From NCBI RefSeq assembly GCF_049316285.1, contig NZ_JBMOXA010000021.1:21777-85776 (forward strand): DNA of 64,000 bases, read 5' to 3'. Shown here one piece after another: positions 8,532 through 16,541 of this stretch (position 1 is its first letter; each line of letters begins with the position of its first letter). This stretch comes from Rhodoferax_B sp049316285 (GTDB lineage: Bacteria > Pseudomonadota > Gammaproteobacteria > Burkholderiales > Burkholderiaceae_C). A program made the position numbers and the translations under genes. The notes beneath the pieces are model-generated. The model made no database searches. It was not told where the DNA came from and was given only the letters and a program-made list of their open reading frames with translations.

Positions 8532-9413
8532 ATGAATCCCATAGGCATCATCTCGATGCAATACAACCGCCCCTTTGTGGCCGCAGACTTCAAGCAGTTT
8601 GAGCGCTGGAAGGCCGCAGGCTACGACTTCGCCGAACTGCTGGTGCCCGAGCCCGGCGAGCTGGACCTGGCCGCCACACGCCGTGCACTGGCCGATGCGG
8701 GCCTGGGTGTGGTGCTGGCCGCACGCGTCAACCTCGACCGTAACCTCACCAGCGACGATGCGGCCAAACGCCAAGCTGGCCAGGACTACCTGGTGTATTG
8801 CGCCGAGACCGCACAAGCGCTGGGCGCGCAAATTGTCGGTGGGCCGCTGTACGGCAACCCGCTGGTGTTTGCCGGGCGTGCGCCGCACGTGGTGCCCGAG
8901 TCTTTGCGCCAGCAGCGTGTGGACTGGACGGTGCAGGGCCTGAAGGTCGGCGCCGAGGCGGCAGCCAAGTGCGGCATCAAGTTCGGTGTGGAGCCGCTTA
9001 ACCGCTTCGAGACCGACATCCTGAACACCACCCGCCAAGGTGTGGCGCTGATGCAGATGGTGCAGCACAAGAGCGTGGGCCTGGTGCTCGACACCTTCCA
9101 CATGAACATGGAAGACGACGACATCTGCACCGCACTGCGCGAAGCCGCTGCGCACATGATCCACTTCCAGGCCAATGAAAACCACCGTGGCTACCTGGGC
9201 ACGGGCCATATCGACTGGAACCCGGTGGTGCGCACACTGGCCGAAATTGGCTACTCCGGCACCATTTCGTTGGAGCCCTTCCGCCGCCGCGACGAGCGTA
9301 TTGGCATTCCGTTCGCGCAGTGGAAAGCCCCCGCCAACGACGAACAAACCGAACTCGCCGCCGCCTGCGGCTTCTTGAAAAACCTGATCACCTTGAACGG
9401 AGGCCGTAAATGA
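8532..9413 (+). CDS. Sugar (phosphate) isomerase/epimerase, TIM barrel
   Basis: 293 residues from the ATG at 8532, preceded by AAAAAGGAGACAC. The xylose-isomerase-like AP-endonuclease-2 fold is clear. Likely metal ligands are the Glu in FGVEPLNRFE, the Asp and His in LVLDTFHMNMED, the His in HMIHFQANENHRG, and a late Glu in TISLEPF. The pattern is that of D-tagatose/allulose 3-epimerases and of the isomerase partners of 3-keto-glycoside enzymes. An upstream in-frame start at 8487 would overlap the permease gene and is not favoured. Its stop overlaps the start of the next oxidoreductase gene (ATGA). The substrate is unknown. Confidence 0.85.
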   Translation: MNPIGIISMQYNRPFVAADFKQFERWKAAGYDFAELLVPEPGELDLAATRRALADAGLGVVLAARVNLDRNLTSDDAAKRQAGQDYLVYCAETAQALGAQIVGGPLYGNPLVFAGRAPHVVPESLRQQRVDWTVQGLKVGAEAAAKCGIKFGVEPLNRFETDILNTTRQGVALMQMVQHKSVGLVLDTFHMNMEDDDICTALREAAAHMIHFQANENHRGYLGTGHIDWNPVVRTLAEIGYSGTISLEPFRRRDERIGIPFAQWKAPANDEQTELAAACGFLKNLITLNGGRK

Positions 9414-10432
9414 CGTACCGCGTAGGATGGATTGGCTGCGGCCGGCACGCCGAGCAAATGTTGTTGCCTCAGCTCACACGCCATGACGTGGAGCTGGTGG
9501 CCGTGTGCGACATCAATACCGAAGCCGCGCAAAAGATTGGCAAACGTTTTGGCGTGGCTCACGTGGGCACCGACTACCGCGCGCTGCTCGATGTGCCAGG
9601 CCTCGACGTGGTGGGCATGGCCGTGGGCCCCACACAGCACCGCGACATGGCTATCGCCGCGTTGGAGCGGGGCTGCCATGTTTTCATGGAAAAGCCCACC
9701 GGCGCCAACGTGGCCGATGCGCTGGCCATCCAGGCTGCGGCGCAGCGTGCCGGCAAGACCGTGGGTGTGGGTTTCATGAAGCGTTTTGCCACCGCCAATC
9801 GCATGGCGCACAACGTGGTGAAGGGCCAGGACTTCGGCGCCGTGGCCGGCTTCTTCGGCGAATACATGACCGCGCCCACCTACTTCAGCGGTAACGTCGA
9901 CTACACCGGCTTCTACCTGCACCACTGTGTGCACTACATGGACCTGGTGCGTTACTTTGTGGCACCGGTGCTCAGTGTCACCGTGTTCCGCAACGAGATT
10001 GCGGCGGGCAAACAACTGATACACGTACACTTCAACTTCGAAGGCGGGGCCATTGGCACGGTGGTCATGGGCACCATCCAATCACGCGGCACACCCATGG
10101 AGCGACTGCAAATCATGGGCGACCACCAGCGGGTGGAAGTGAACGGTGTCATCGAAGTGAACCATTTCCGCAACCCACCGTTCAAGGCCGACGACCTGGA
10201 CGCGGCGCTGAACGACGGTGTCGATACCTTGTCATGGAAGCCCAACTTCACCGCGGCCGCGAATGAAGACTTCAAGGGCTACAACGCGCTCTTCAAGGCC
10301 TTCTTCGCGCAACTGGGTGGCGTACAGACTGACCTGCCCACCATCGGTGACGGCGTGGAGGCCATGCGTGTGATGGCCGCCATGTTGGAGGGCATTGCGC
10401 AGCCTGGGGTCAACATCCCCGTGCAGCGTTAG
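9410..10432 (+). CDS. Gfo/Idh/MocA family oxidoreductase
   Basis: 340 residues, typical full length. The Rossmann motif is VGWIGCGRHAEQM (residues 5-17) and the catalytic-lysine motif VFMEKPTG puts EKP at residues 94-96. The C-terminal substrate domain has FYLHHCVHYMDLVRYF, where the H...D pair is characteristic. NAD(P)-linked oxidation of a sugar, inositol or glycoside hydroxyl is the family activity. Translational coupling to the epimerase at 8532 makes an oxidise-then-isomerise or 3-keto-sugar route attractive (inference). It is distinct from the partial homologue at 1-762. Confidence 0.9.
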   Translation: MTYRVGWIGCGRHAEQMLLPQLTRHDVELVAVCDINTEAAQKIGKRFGVAHVGTDYRALLDVPGLDVVGMAVGPTQHRDMAIAALERGCHVFMEKPTGANVADALAIQAAAQRAGKTVGVGFMKRFATANRMAHNVVKGQDFGAVAGFFGEYMTAPTYFSGNVDYTGFYLHHCVHYMDLVRYFVAPVLSVTVFRNEIAAGKQLIHVHFNFEGGAIGTVVMGTIQSRGTPMERLQIMGDHQRVEVNGVIEVNHFRNPPFKADDLDAALNDGVDTLSWKPNFTAAANEDFKGYNALFKAFFAQLGGVQTDLPTIGDGVEAMRVMAAMLEGIAQPGVNIPVQR

Positions 10433-10441
10433 GGCGGCGCC

Positions 10442-11533
10442 ATGGCAGAAGTGACGCTGCGGCAAGTCCGCAAAAACTATGGCAACGTGGAGATCATCCA
10501 CGGCGTTGATCTGGAGATCAACAGCGGCGAGTTCATTGTTTTTGTCGGCCCCTCGGGCTGTGGCAAAAGCACGCTGCTGCGTATGGTGGCCGGGCTGGAA
10601 GAAATCTCCGATGGCGACCTGCACATCGGCGGCACACGTGTCAACGACCTGGCGCCGCGCGACCGCGACATTGCCATGGTGTTCCAGGATTACGCGCTGT
10701 ACCCGCACAAAACCGTGCGCGACAACATGGCCTTTGGCCTGCGCCTGCGCAAGGTGGCCGAGGCCGAGGTCAACAAGCGCGTCAACAGCGCGGCCGAGAC
10801 GCTGCAGATCACACACCTGCTGGACCGCCTGCCCAAGGCCTTGTCGGGTGGCCAACGCCAGCGTGTGGCCATGGGCCGCGCCATCGTGCGCCAACCCAAG
10901 CTGTTTTTGTTCGACGAGCCGCTCTCCAACCTCGACGCGCTGCTGCGCAACCAGGTGCGCGCCGAGATCAAGAAGCTGCACCGGCGTGTGGGCAAGACGG
11001 TGATCTATGTGACGCACGACCAGGTAGAGGCCATGACCCTGGCCGACCGCATTGTGGTGCTGCAGGCCGGGCGCATTGTGCAGTTCGGCACGCCCGATGA
11101 AATCTACGGCGCACCACAACACCGCTTTGTGGCGGGTTTTACCGGCTCACCGCCGATGAACTTCTTGCCCGCGCGTTTGAGTTCAGAGGCCGGCCAACTG
11201 GCGCTGCACATCAGCGGCGGGCCTTCGTTGCTCATTCCTGCTGAGGCCGCTGGCCGCTGGCGCCCACATGTGGGGCAAGAGGTTGAACTCGGCATTCGTC
11301 CGGAAAACCTGGCGCTGGCCGATGCGCGCCCGGATTGGCCGGCGGTGGACTGCGAGGTCGAGCTGATGGAGCCGTTAGGCGCCGAAAACCTGCTGACGCT
11401 GCGGCTGGGGGCGCAAGAGATCAAAGCGCGTGTGGCGCCCGATGTGCGGCCCGAAGTGGGTGCGCATTTGCGCCTGGCGCTGGACCCGGCGCGGCTGCAT
11501 TTGTTTGACCTCAAGACCGGGCAGGTGTTGTAG
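10442..11533 (+). CDS. Sugar ABC transporter ATP-binding protein (MalK/UgpC/MsmX type)
   Basis: 363 residues. Walker A GPSGCGKST lies at 36-44, the Q-loop at VFQDYALYP, the signature LSGGQRQR at 134-141, Walker B LFLFDEP ending at 160, and the H-loop at VTHDQVEAMTLADR. The C-terminal 120 residues form a regulatory TOBE/MalK-type domain (GIRPENLALAD). It would energise the permeases at 6786 and 7664. The gene follows the oxidoreductase by nine bases, and the polyol dehydrogenase begins four bases after its stop. Confidence 0.93.
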   Translation: MAEVTLRQVRKNYGNVEIIHGVDLEINSGEFIVFVGPSGCGKSTLLRMVAGLEEISDGDLHIGGTRVNDLAPRDRDIAMVFQDYALYPHKTVRDNMAFGLRLRKVAEAEVNKRVNSAAETLQITHLLDRLPKALSGGQRQRVAMGRAIVRQPKLFLFDEPLSNLDALLRNQVRAEIKKLHRRVGKTVIYVTHDQVEAMTLADRIVVLQAGRIVQFGTPDEIYGAPQHRFVAGFTGSPPMNFLPARLSSEAGQLALHISGGPSLLIPAEAAGRWRPHVGQEVELGIRPENLALADARPDWPAVDCEVELMEPLGAENLLTLRLGAQEIKARVAPDVRPEVGAHLRLALDPARLHLFDLKTGQVL

Positions 11534-11537
11534 CGCC

Positions 11538-13055
11538 ATGGTCACGCCACGCCTGCACCCCAGTCTTTTGCCGCAGTTGCCCAGTGCCGTAATCCGGCCC
11601 CTATACGACCGCGCGGCGCTGCGGCCCGGCATCGTGCACCTGGGGGTGGGCGCATTCCAGCGCGCGCACCTGGGTGTGATCAACGAAGCCGCGGTAGTCG
11701 ATACCAACGACATGTCCTGGGGCATGGTCGGCGTCTCGCTGCGCCGGGCCGACACGCGCGATGCGCTGCAGCCGCAGGCCGGCCTGTACACCGTGGCCGT
11801 GCGGGATGCCGACGAAAAGGGCCAGCCGCGCGAACTGCTGCAGGTGATAGGCAACCTGCTCGAAGTGCTGGTGGCCCCGGAAAACCCGGGCGCGGTGCTG
11901 GAGCGCCTGGCCAGCGTGGACACACGCATCATCAGCCTCACCGTCACCGAAAAAGGCTATTGCCACGACCCCGCCACGCTGGCGCTGCGTTGGCAAGACC
12001 CAGACATCACGCATGATCTGGCCCACCCATTGCAGCCACGCAGCGCCATCGGCATGCTGGTGCGTGGCCTGGCCTTGCGCCATGCGCGTGGGTTGGCGCC
12101 GGTCACGTTGCTGTCGCTCGACAACCTGCCCGCCAACGGCTGCACGCTGCGGGGCCTGGTGTTGGCGTTTGCGCACCGCGTAGCCCCGGCGTTGGCCGAA
12201 TGGATTGCACGCGACTGCACGTTTCCCAATTCCATGGTCGACCGCATCGTGCCGCGCACCACCGACGAAGACCGCGCGCGCACCAGCGAACGCTTGGGAC
12301 TGGAGGACGCCTGGCCGGTGCTGGCCGAGCCGTTTCTCGAATGGGTGGTCGAAGACCGCTTTGCCGCTGGCCGTCCCGCCTGGCAAGCCGGTGGGGCCCG
12401 GTTTGTGGAGCGTGCCGAACCCTACGAACTGCTCAAGCTGCGCATGGTCAACGGCACACATTCGGCCCTGTCGTATCTGGGCGTGATGGCCGGTTGGCCC
12501 ACCGTGGATGTGGCCGTCGCCCAGCCCGCCTTGCGCGGTTACCTGCTGCGGCTGATGACCGAAGAAATCGAACCCACGTTGCCCGCCTTGCCCGGGCTGG
12601 ATGTGGCCGCCTACCGCGAGCGCCTGCTGGCGCGTTACGCCAACCCGGCGCTGCAGCACCAGACGCGGCAGATCGCCATGGATGGCTCGCAGAAGCTGCC
12701 GCAACGCCTGCTTGGCAGCGTGCGCCAACGGCTGGCCTCGGGCGGCAGCATCCGTTTGCTGGCGCTGGCGCTCGCAGCCTGGCTGCACCATCTGCAAGGG
12801 GTGGACGAGGCCGGGCGCAAGTTCGAGATTCAAGACCCGCAAGCGGCGGCCTTGGCTGATGCTTTGGCCTTGGCGCATGCGGCTGTGACCAGTGCAGAAC
12901 CCACGCTGGCAGCGCAGCAACGCACGGCCGCGTTTTGCCATGGCGTGCCCTTGTTTGGCGAACTGGCCGCATCGCCGGTGTTTGTCAACGCCGTGGCGCG
13001 GCATTGGCAGCGCTTGAGCGAAGACGGTGTGGCGGCAACGTTAGGGGCGTTGTGA
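11538..13055 (+). CDS. Mannitol dehydrogenase family polyol/uronate oxidoreductase
   Basis: 505 residues starting MVTPRLHPSLL. The N-terminal half is a Rossmann domain of the long-chain mannitol dehydrogenase family (IVHLGVGAFQRAHLGV). Family landmarks are LLSLDNLPANG, TFPNSMVDRIVP, and KLRMVNGTHSALSYLG near the catalytic Lys. Members interconvert mannitol/fructose, arabinitol/xylulose, or fructuronate/mannonate; the residues seen do not let me choose. It is the last gene of the sugar operon and is followed by 177 bp without a gene before the lipid locus. A weak GCCC/GGGC hairpin with three T's lies right after the stop. Confidence 0.88.
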   Translation: MVTPRLHPSLLPQLPSAVIRPLYDRAALRPGIVHLGVGAFQRAHLGVINEAAVVDTNDMSWGMVGVSLRRADTRDALQPQAGLYTVAVRDADEKGQPRELLQVIGNLLEVLVAPENPGAVLERLASVDTRIISLTVTEKGYCHDPATLALRWQDPDITHDLAHPLQPRSAIGMLVRGLALRHARGLAPVTLLSLDNLPANGCTLRGLVLAFAHRVAPALAEWIARDCTFPNSMVDRIVPRTTDEDRARTSERLGLEDAWPVLAEPFLEWVVEDRFAAGRPAWQAGGARFVERAEPYELLKLRMVNGTHSALSYLGVMAGWPTVDVAVAQPALRGYLLRLMTEEIEPTLPALPGLDVAAYRERLLARYANPALQHQTRQIAMDGSQKLPQRLLGSVRQRLASGGSIRLLALALAAWLHHLQGVDEAGRKFEIQDPQAAALADALALAHAAVTSAEPTLAAQQRTAAFCHGVPLFGELAASPVFVNAVARHWQRLSEDGVAATLGAL

Positions 13056-13232
13056 CGGCCCGGAAGGGCTTTAGACGGCTTTAAGTCTTATCGGCCTCTG
13101 AGGCAATCCATATGTGCGGAGAGTGCTACTAAAAGCCTAGCGTTTTGGCCGGCATACACGGCAGATGCTGGACTAGAATTCTTTGGATGTCGCCCGTCCC
13201 ATCCCTCTCTGTGCACCTGTGGCAGCCTGCCC

Positions 13233-14135
13233 ATGTCTGAGTTCTCTGCCATCGGCTGGGGCCCTTTTGCCGCAACCGCGCGCACGCTGCTGGCCATGCT
13301 GGTGCTGTATGGCGTGCTGGTGCTGGCCAGTCTGGGCGCGGCGTGGGCTACACGGCGTGGCAGCAGCCTGCGTGCGCAGATCAACGCCTGGTGGCTTATC
13401 TTCCCGGTGGTCAGCGCCTGCCTGCTGTTGTACCCGTGGGGGCCAGCGTTGTTGATGTGGTTGATCGCCTTTTTGGCGCTGCGTGAACTGGCCGCATTAC
13501 ATGCGACACCGCGCCATTATTTCTGGGGTGTTGGTGCGGCCGTGTGGCTGCTGCAAATGGCGTTGGCGTGGTGGCATGCGGCGCTGGCCACTTCGGTGTT
13601 GGCGGGTTTGCTGCTGCTGCAGGCGCTGGTGTTTGTTTTGCGCCGACAGCGTTCACATCTGCTGCTACTGCTGTTTTTGTTGCTGTGCCTGGGTTTGAGT
13701 TTCCTGCCCCTGCTGTTGCAGCACACGCCGATGGCGGGGCTCAATCTCGCCTGGTTCTTCTACCTGTTGGCGCTCACCGCGTTAAACGATATCGCGCAGT
13801 TCATCGGTGGTAAGTGTTTTGGCCGGCACAAGATTGCCGCCCGCATCAGCCCGCAGAAAACCTGGCAGGGTTTGCTCGCGGGCGTGTTCGCCAGCATGCT
13901 GATTTCGCTGCTGTTGGGCCGCTACCTGCGCCTGGCCGATGCGCCCTTGCTGGTGGGGCTGGGTGTGGGTTTGTCGCTGGCCGGTTTTGTGGGCGACCTG
14001 CTGTACTCGGCCGGCAAGCGGCGTTTGGGCATCAAAGACTATTCGGCGCTTATTCCGGGGCACGGCGGCATGCTGGACCGGGTGGACAGTCTGGTCTTGA
14101 CTGCGCCAATGTTGTATCTTGGCCTGCTCATTTAA
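13233..14135 (+). CDS. CdsA-like phosphatidate cytidylyltransferase
   Basis: 300 residues, very hydrophobic, about eight membrane helices. The C-terminus carries the CDS signature: SPQKTWQG, then GDLLYSAGKRRLGIKDYS and IPGHGGMLDRVDSL, with the metal-binding KD and GHGG..DR.D all present. Family reaction: CTP + phosphatidic acid to CDP-diacylglycerol. The core chromosomal cdsA usually sits beside dxr and uppS; this copy stands with a CDP-alcohol phosphatidyltransferase, a PAP2-phosphatase and a hydrolase-methyltransferase. It is therefore probably a dedicated paralogue for a special lipid (inference). The next gene begins seven bases after its stop. Confidence 0.87.
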   Translation: MSEFSAIGWGPFAATARTLLAMLVLYGVLVLASLGAAWATRRGSSLRAQINAWWLIFPVVSACLLLYPWGPALLMWLIAFLALRELAALHATPRHYFWGVGAAVWLLQMALAWWHAALATSVLAGLLLLQALVFVLRRQRSHLLLLLFLLLCLGLSFLPLLLQHTPMAGLNLAWFFYLLALTALNDIAQFIGGKCFGRHKIAARISPQKTWQGLLAGVFASMLISLLLGRYLRLADAPLLVGLGVGLSLAGFVGDLLYSAGKRRLGIKDYSALIPGHGGMLDRVDSLVLTAPMLYLGLLI

Positions 14136-14142
14136 GGATTGC

Positions 14143-15960
14143 ATGAAATCACCCGTTACCCCCACGGCCCTAACGAAATTCGCCTGGCAAACCCTGGAGT
14201 CCGGCTTCAACAGCTTTGACCAGACCCGGCTGTTCTACCATGCCTGGCAGCCTGTTGTGCAGCCCGAGGGCATGCCCAGGCAGGCGCTGATTTTTCTGCA
14301 CCGCGGCCACGAGCATTCGGGCCGTATCCAGCCCTTGGTCGAGCAACTTGGTTTTACCCAGCACTGGGCCTTTGCCTGGGACGCGCGCGGCCATGGCCAT
14401 TCGCCCGGCGAGCGTGGTGATGCGCCCGATTTTGTGACGCTGGTGCGCGACTTCGAGGCCTTTGTGCGGCACATTGAAGCGGCGCACGGCATTGCGCCTG
14501 AAAACATCGTCATCGTGGCCAACAGCGTGGGCGCGGTGATTGCCGCCACCTGGCTGCACGACTACGCGGCCCCCGTGCGCGGCGTGGTGATGGCGGCCGC
14601 CGCGTTCGACATCAACCTGTATGTGCCCCTGGCCAAACCCGCGTTACGGTTGGCGCTGCGTTTCAGCCCCGGGCTGCGCATCACCAGCTACATCCGCTCG
14701 GGCATGCTCACGCACTCTGCGGCGCAGGCCCAGGCCTACGACGCCGACCCGCTGATCACGCGCAACATCTCGGCACGGGTGTTGATAGACCTGGCCGACA
14801 CGGCCGCGCGTGTGGTGGCCGACGCCCAGGCCATAGACACACCGGTGCTGATGCTGGTGGCCGACAAAGACTACGTGGTGAAGGCTGCGCCGCAGCGTTT
14901 GTTCTTCGACCGCCTGGCCTCAAAGCGCAAGGAATACGTGGTGATTGCCAACTGCCACCACGCGATTTTTTACGAAGACCTGGCGCAGGTGCAGCAGGCG
15001 GTTCAGGCCAGCCAGGCGTTCATCGCCACCTGTTTTGCGCAGGCGCTGCCATCGCCCACACGCCACCACACTGCCGACACCGATAGCGCCAGCGCAAGCC
15101 AACTCAAGGCCATGCAGCAGGGCGCGGCGGGCACGCCGCTGGAAAACAAGTTCTACGATTTCCAGAAGTTTTTGCTCGGCCGCCTGGGCCACTTGAGCAA
15201 TGGCATGTACATCGGCCAGACCCAGGGTTTTGACTCCGGCGCCTCGCTCGACTACGTGTACCGCAACCAGGCGGGTGGACGGTTTGGCGTAGGCGCCGTC
15301 ATTGACCAGGGTTATCTGGACGCGATTGGTTGGCGCGGCATTCGCCAACGCAAAGCGCAACTGCAACAACTGCTGGGCGAGTTGATTGCGCAGCACCCCG
15401 CAGACCAGCCGCTGCGTATTCTGGACGTGGCCGCCGGGGGCGGGCGCTATGTGCTGGAAACACTCAAACGTTTTCAAGACCGCGAAGTTGAACTCACGCT
15501 GCGCGACGTGGATGGCGCCAACCTGGCCCAGGCACAAGAATTGAGCATGGCGCTGCAGTTGAAGAACCACATTGCCTACCAGCGCCGCGATGCGTTCGAC
15601 CTGGCCAGTTACCCGGCCGATGAGGGCGCGTATGACATCGTGGTGGTGTCGGGCCTGTATGAATTGTTCAGCGACAATGCACGGGTGTTGACCTCGCTAC
15701 AAGGCATTGGGCAGCAGCTCAAGCCCGGCGGCCACGTGGTCTACACCGGCCAGCCGTGGCATCCGCAGTTATTGTTGATTGCCAAAACGCTGAACAACCA
15801 CCTGGGCCAAGCCTGGCAAATGCGCCCACGCCCGCAGGCCGAAATGGACGCGCTGGTGGCCAGCATCGGCTGCCGCAAGTTACGCAGTGAAGTCGGGCTG
15901 GCGGGGATTTTTACGGTGTCGGTGGCGCAGCGTAGCGAAGTGCGGCCCGCAGGCGGTTGA
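14143..15960 (+). CDS. Bifunctional alpha/beta-hydrolase / SAM-dependent methyltransferase
   Basis: 605 residues with two domains. Residues about 30-305 are a monoacylglycerol-lipase-like hydrolase: IFLHRGHEHSGR, WDARGHGHSPGE, nucleophile elbow VANSVGAVIA, Asp in LVADKDYVVK, His in NCHHAIFYED. Residues about 340-600 are a class I methyltransferase with motif I RILDVAAGGGRYVLETL and DIVVVSGLYELF further on. The ATG at 14143 has AAGGA upstream. It is in the same direction as, and seven bases behind, the CdsA-like gene, so they are probably co-transcribed. A role in editing and methylating a phospholipid or its head group is inferred. Its last 50 bases overlap the convergent phosphatidyltransferase gene. 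Confidence 0.85.
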   Translation: MKSPVTPTALTKFAWQTLESGFNSFDQTRLFYHAWQPVVQPEGMPRQALIFLHRGHEHSGRIQPLVEQLGFTQHWAFAWDARGHGHSPGERGDAPDFVTLVRDFEAFVRHIEAAHGIAPENIVIVANSVGAVIAATWLHDYAAPVRGVVMAAAAFDINLYVPLAKPALRLALRFSPGLRITSYIRSGMLTHSAAQAQAYDADPLITRNISARVLIDLADTAARVVADAQAIDTPVLMLVADKDYVVKAAPQRLFFDRLASKRKEYVVIANCHHAIFYEDLAQVQQAVQASQAFIATCFAQALPSPTRHHTADTDSASASQLKAMQQGAAGTPLENKFYDFQKFLLGRLGHLSNGMYIGQTQGFDSGASLDYVYRNQAGGRFGVGAVIDQGYLDAIGWRGIRQRKAQLQQLLGELIAQHPADQPLRILDVAAGGGRYVLETLKRFQDREVELTLRDVDGANLAQAQELSMALQLKNHIAYQRRDAFDLASYPADEGAYDIVVVSGLYELFSDNARVLTSLQGIGQQLKPGGHVVYTGQPWHPQLLLIAKTLNNHLGQAWQMRPRPQAEMDALVASIGCRKLRSEVGLAGIFTVSVAQRSEVRPAGG

Positions 15961-16528
15961 ATACCGTCCACACCAATAGAACCAGCACCACCCACAACAG
16001 CCCGTTGAGCCACAGCGGGCCGGCATCAAACACCAGCATCAGTGCGAGCAGGCCGAAGGCAAACGCCCGGTCGCTTTTGCCCATGGGGCCGTCAAAGCGC
16101 CGGGGTGAACCCACCTGTAGCGCCAACACACCGGCGAACTCGGCGAGCAAGGCCGCCACGGTGACAGCCACGACCAGCGGGGCGTGAATGCCGGTTGCCA
16201 GTGCAAACGGCAGGCTCAGCGCCACGTCGGACAGTTGATCACCCAACTCGTTGAGCACGGCACCGAGTCGGCTTTTGAGCCCCGTGAAGTTGGCCAGCAT
16301 GCCGTCGATGGCGTTTAACGCCATACGCAGCAGCATGAACAAAGGCACACCGGCCCAGAGACGCCAATCCGCAGGGTACAGCGCCAGCGCCGCGCCATAC
16401 AGGACGCTCAGGGCCAAAGCCAGCAGCGTGACCTGGTTGGGCGTGACCTGCCACCGTGCCAACTGTGTGAGCAGCGGGCGCAGCAGTTGCTGAAAGGCCG
16501 GTTTGAGTTGGTAGATCGAAAAGGGCAT
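15911..16528 (-). CDS. CDP-alcohol phosphatidyltransferase family protein
   Basis: 205 residues from the ATG at 16528, with about five or six membrane segments. The family signature is present as DGMLAN then GAVLNELGDQLSD. Compared with the classical DGxxARx8GxxxDxxxD, the AR is AN and the first D of the second half is N, as in a PgsA-related subgroup I recall with NELGD. Reaction class: CDP-diacylglycerol plus an alcohol or polyol phosphate gives a phospholipid plus CMP. It lies 13 bp downstream of the PAP2/DSP gene on the same strand, so both are likely one transcript. Its 3' end overlaps the methyltransferase gene on the other strand. Confidence 0.85.
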   Translation of the reverse strand: MPFSIYQLKPAFQQLLRPLLTQLARWQVTPNQVTLLALALSVLYGAALALYPADWRLWAGVPLFMLLRMALNAIDGMLANFTGLKSRLGAVLNELGDQLSDVALSLPFALATGIHAPLVVAVTVAALLAEFAGVLALQVGSPRRFDGPMGKSDRAFAFGLLALMLVFDAGPLWLNGLLWVVLVLLVWTVFNRLRAALRYAAPPTP

Positions 16529-16541
16529 GGCTGGATTGTGG

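Noticed and set aside
11601..13004. 467-residue open frame antisense to the mannitol-dehydrogenase-family gene
   Set aside because: Shadow frame; the sense frame has clear family motifs.
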